Source: DASZGI01 sp035938995 (GTDB taxonomy: Bacteria > Actinomycetota > Actinomycetes > Streptomycetales > Catenulisporaceae). From it: a stretch of DNA of 12,432 bases. Where the stretch lies: positions 1-12,432 of the forward strand of contig NZ_DASZGI010000018.1 of the NCBI RefSeq assembly GCF_035938995.1, given 5' to 3'. This document shows, piece by piece, positions 11,614 through 12,432 of the stretch. The translations under genes and the position numbers were made by a program. The notes beneath the pieces are model-generated. The model did no database searches and had not been told where the DNA came from. It saw only the letters and a list, made by a program, of their open reading frames with translations. How positions within the stretch are numbered: position 1 is the stretch's first letter; each line of letters starts with the position of its first letter.

Positions 11614-12432
11614 TCACCACCGGTCGTGCACCAGCGGCCGGATCAGGTCGTCATACACGCGGCGCACGGCTTCCCGGGTCTCCAGAGGCAGGTGCGGCAG
11701 GTCGGCCGCCGCGGCGTTCGCCTGCGCCTGGTGCGGATCGCGGGCGCCGGGGATCACGACACTGACGCCGGGCTGGTCCAGGATCCAGCGTAGCGCGAAC
11801 TGGGCGGTGCTCACGCCTTCGGGCACCAGCGGCACCAGCCGCCGCACCGCCTCGAGCCCGGTCGCGTAGTCGACCCCGGCGAAGGTCTCGCCGACGTCGA
11901 ACATCTCGCCGTGCCGGTTGTAGGTGCGGTGGTCGTTCGCGGCGAACTGGGTCGTCTCGTCGTACTTGCCGGACAGCAGGCCACTGGCCAGCGGGACGCG
12001 CGCGATGATGCCGACCCCGGCGTGCTCGGCGGCGGGCAGCACCGCGTCCAGCGGCTTGAGCCGGAAGGCGTTGAGGATGATCTGCACGGTCGAGATCCCC
12101 GGGCGGGCGATGGCGGCGAGGGCCTGGTCGCAGGTTTCGACGCTGACGCCGTAGGACGCGACGCGCTTTTCGGAGACGAGGGTGTCGAGCGCCTCGTACA
12201 CGGCGTCGGTCGTGTAGACCTCCTGCGGCGGGCAGTGCAGTTGCACCAGGTCCAGGGTGTCGACGCCGAGGTTCTTGCGCGAGCGGTCGGTCCACGCCCG
12301 GAAGTTGTCGAGGGTGTACAGCGCGGGGTCCAGAGGCGCCCGGCGGCCCATCTTGGTGGCCACGGTCAGGCCCGCGCCGGGGCGCTGTCGCAGCAGCTCG
12401 CCGATGATCGTCTCGCTGCGGCCGTCGCCGTA
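11614..12432 (-). CDS. Aldo/keto reductase (N-terminus beyond right edge)
   Basis: 272 visible residues; the frame stays open to the right edge, so the start lies outside the window. The visible sequence begins YGDGRSETIIGELL, the conserved segment of the family's active-site Tyr (visible residue 1). It continues with the catalytic Lys in VATKMG (visible 27) and His in LDLVQLHCPPQEV (visible 66). The missing residues should carry the conserved catalytic Asp and the first strands, about 50-60 aa. The C-terminal NADPH-binding part has STAQFALRWILDQPGVSVVIPGARDPHQ. The subgroup resembles bacterial YajO/YghZ-like or oxidoreductase-type AKRs of about 330 aa. It reduces aldehydes or ketones with NADPH; substrate unknown. 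It converges on the lactonase gene. A GTG at 12363 is not the real start, because conserved sequence continues upstream. Confidence 0.9.
   Translation of the reverse strand, partial: YGDGRSETIIGELLRQRPGAGLTVATKMGRRAPLDPALYTLDNFRAWTDRSRKNLGVDTLDLVQLHCPPQEVYTTDAVYEALDTLVSEKRVASYGVSVETCDQALAAIARPGISTVQIILNAFRLKPLDAVLPAAEHAGVGIIARVPLASGLLSGKYDETTQFAANDHRTYNRHGEMFDVGETFAGVDYATGLEAVRRLVPLVPEGVSTAQFALRWILDQPGVSVVIPGARDPHQAQANAAAADLPHLPLETREAVRRVYDDLIRPLVHDRW

Noticed and set aside
12361..12363. GTG as start of the aldo/keto reductase
   Set aside because: Upstream in-frame sequence contains the conserved YGDGRSE segment with the active-site Tyr, so the gene continues past the right edge.

Overview
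The window is a high-GC, gene-dense chromosomal stretch. It almost certainly comes from an actinomycete: GTG starts are common, third codon positions are strongly G/C, one enzyme belongs to the mycothiol-dependent maleylpyruvate isomerase family, and the left edge carries the actinobacterial Vms1-like release factor (acVLRF1). The species cannot be named from the sequence. I find no phage, IS element, integrase, CRISPR array, tRNA or rRNA.

Layout, left to right. Position 1-695 (-) is an acVLRF1-type peptidyl-tRNA hydrolase cut by the left edge. A 243-bp gap with two palindromic operator-like sites follows. Then come a two-domain glyoxalase/VOC protein (-), a divergent phosphoesterase of the phospholipase C/acid phosphatase family (+), a convergent glycerate kinase (-), and a divergent mycothiol-dependent maleylpyruvate isomerase family protein (+). 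A 320-bp gap holds a third operator-like site and a degenerate tandem repeat. Next are a small secreted protein of unknown function (+) with a strong downstream hairpin, and a Pth2-type peptidyl-tRNA hydrolase with a low-complexity insertion (+). A HAD hydrolase and a quinone-oxidoreductase-type MDR enzyme form a leftward pair. The right end has two translationally coupled short-chain dehydrogenases (+) behind a promoter with a fourth operator-like palindrome, then an SMP-30/gluconolactonase-type lactonase (+), and finally a leftward aldo/keto reductase cut by the right edge.

How the genes may work together. Most are stand-alone housekeeping or small-molecule enzymes. The clearest unit is the coupled pair of dehydrogenases. 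With the lactonase and the aldo/keto reductase next to them they resemble an oxidative sugar or polyol pathway (dehydrogenase, lactonase, reductase), but the substrate cannot be read from the sequence. Two unrelated peptidyl-tRNA hydrolases, acVLRF1 and Pth2, lie about 5.5 kb apart.

The most interesting non-coding signal is a set of four palindromes sharing GACCGGTC (centres near 812, 931, 5302 and 9019). Three share an asymmetric flank and a consistent orientation relative to downstream genes. They look like operators of TetR-family repressors, yet no such regulator is encoded here. Several genes also appear to be read from leaderless transcripts, with a TAnnnT -10 box 7-8 nt before the start codon. 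I found no defence island or clearly new multi-gene system.
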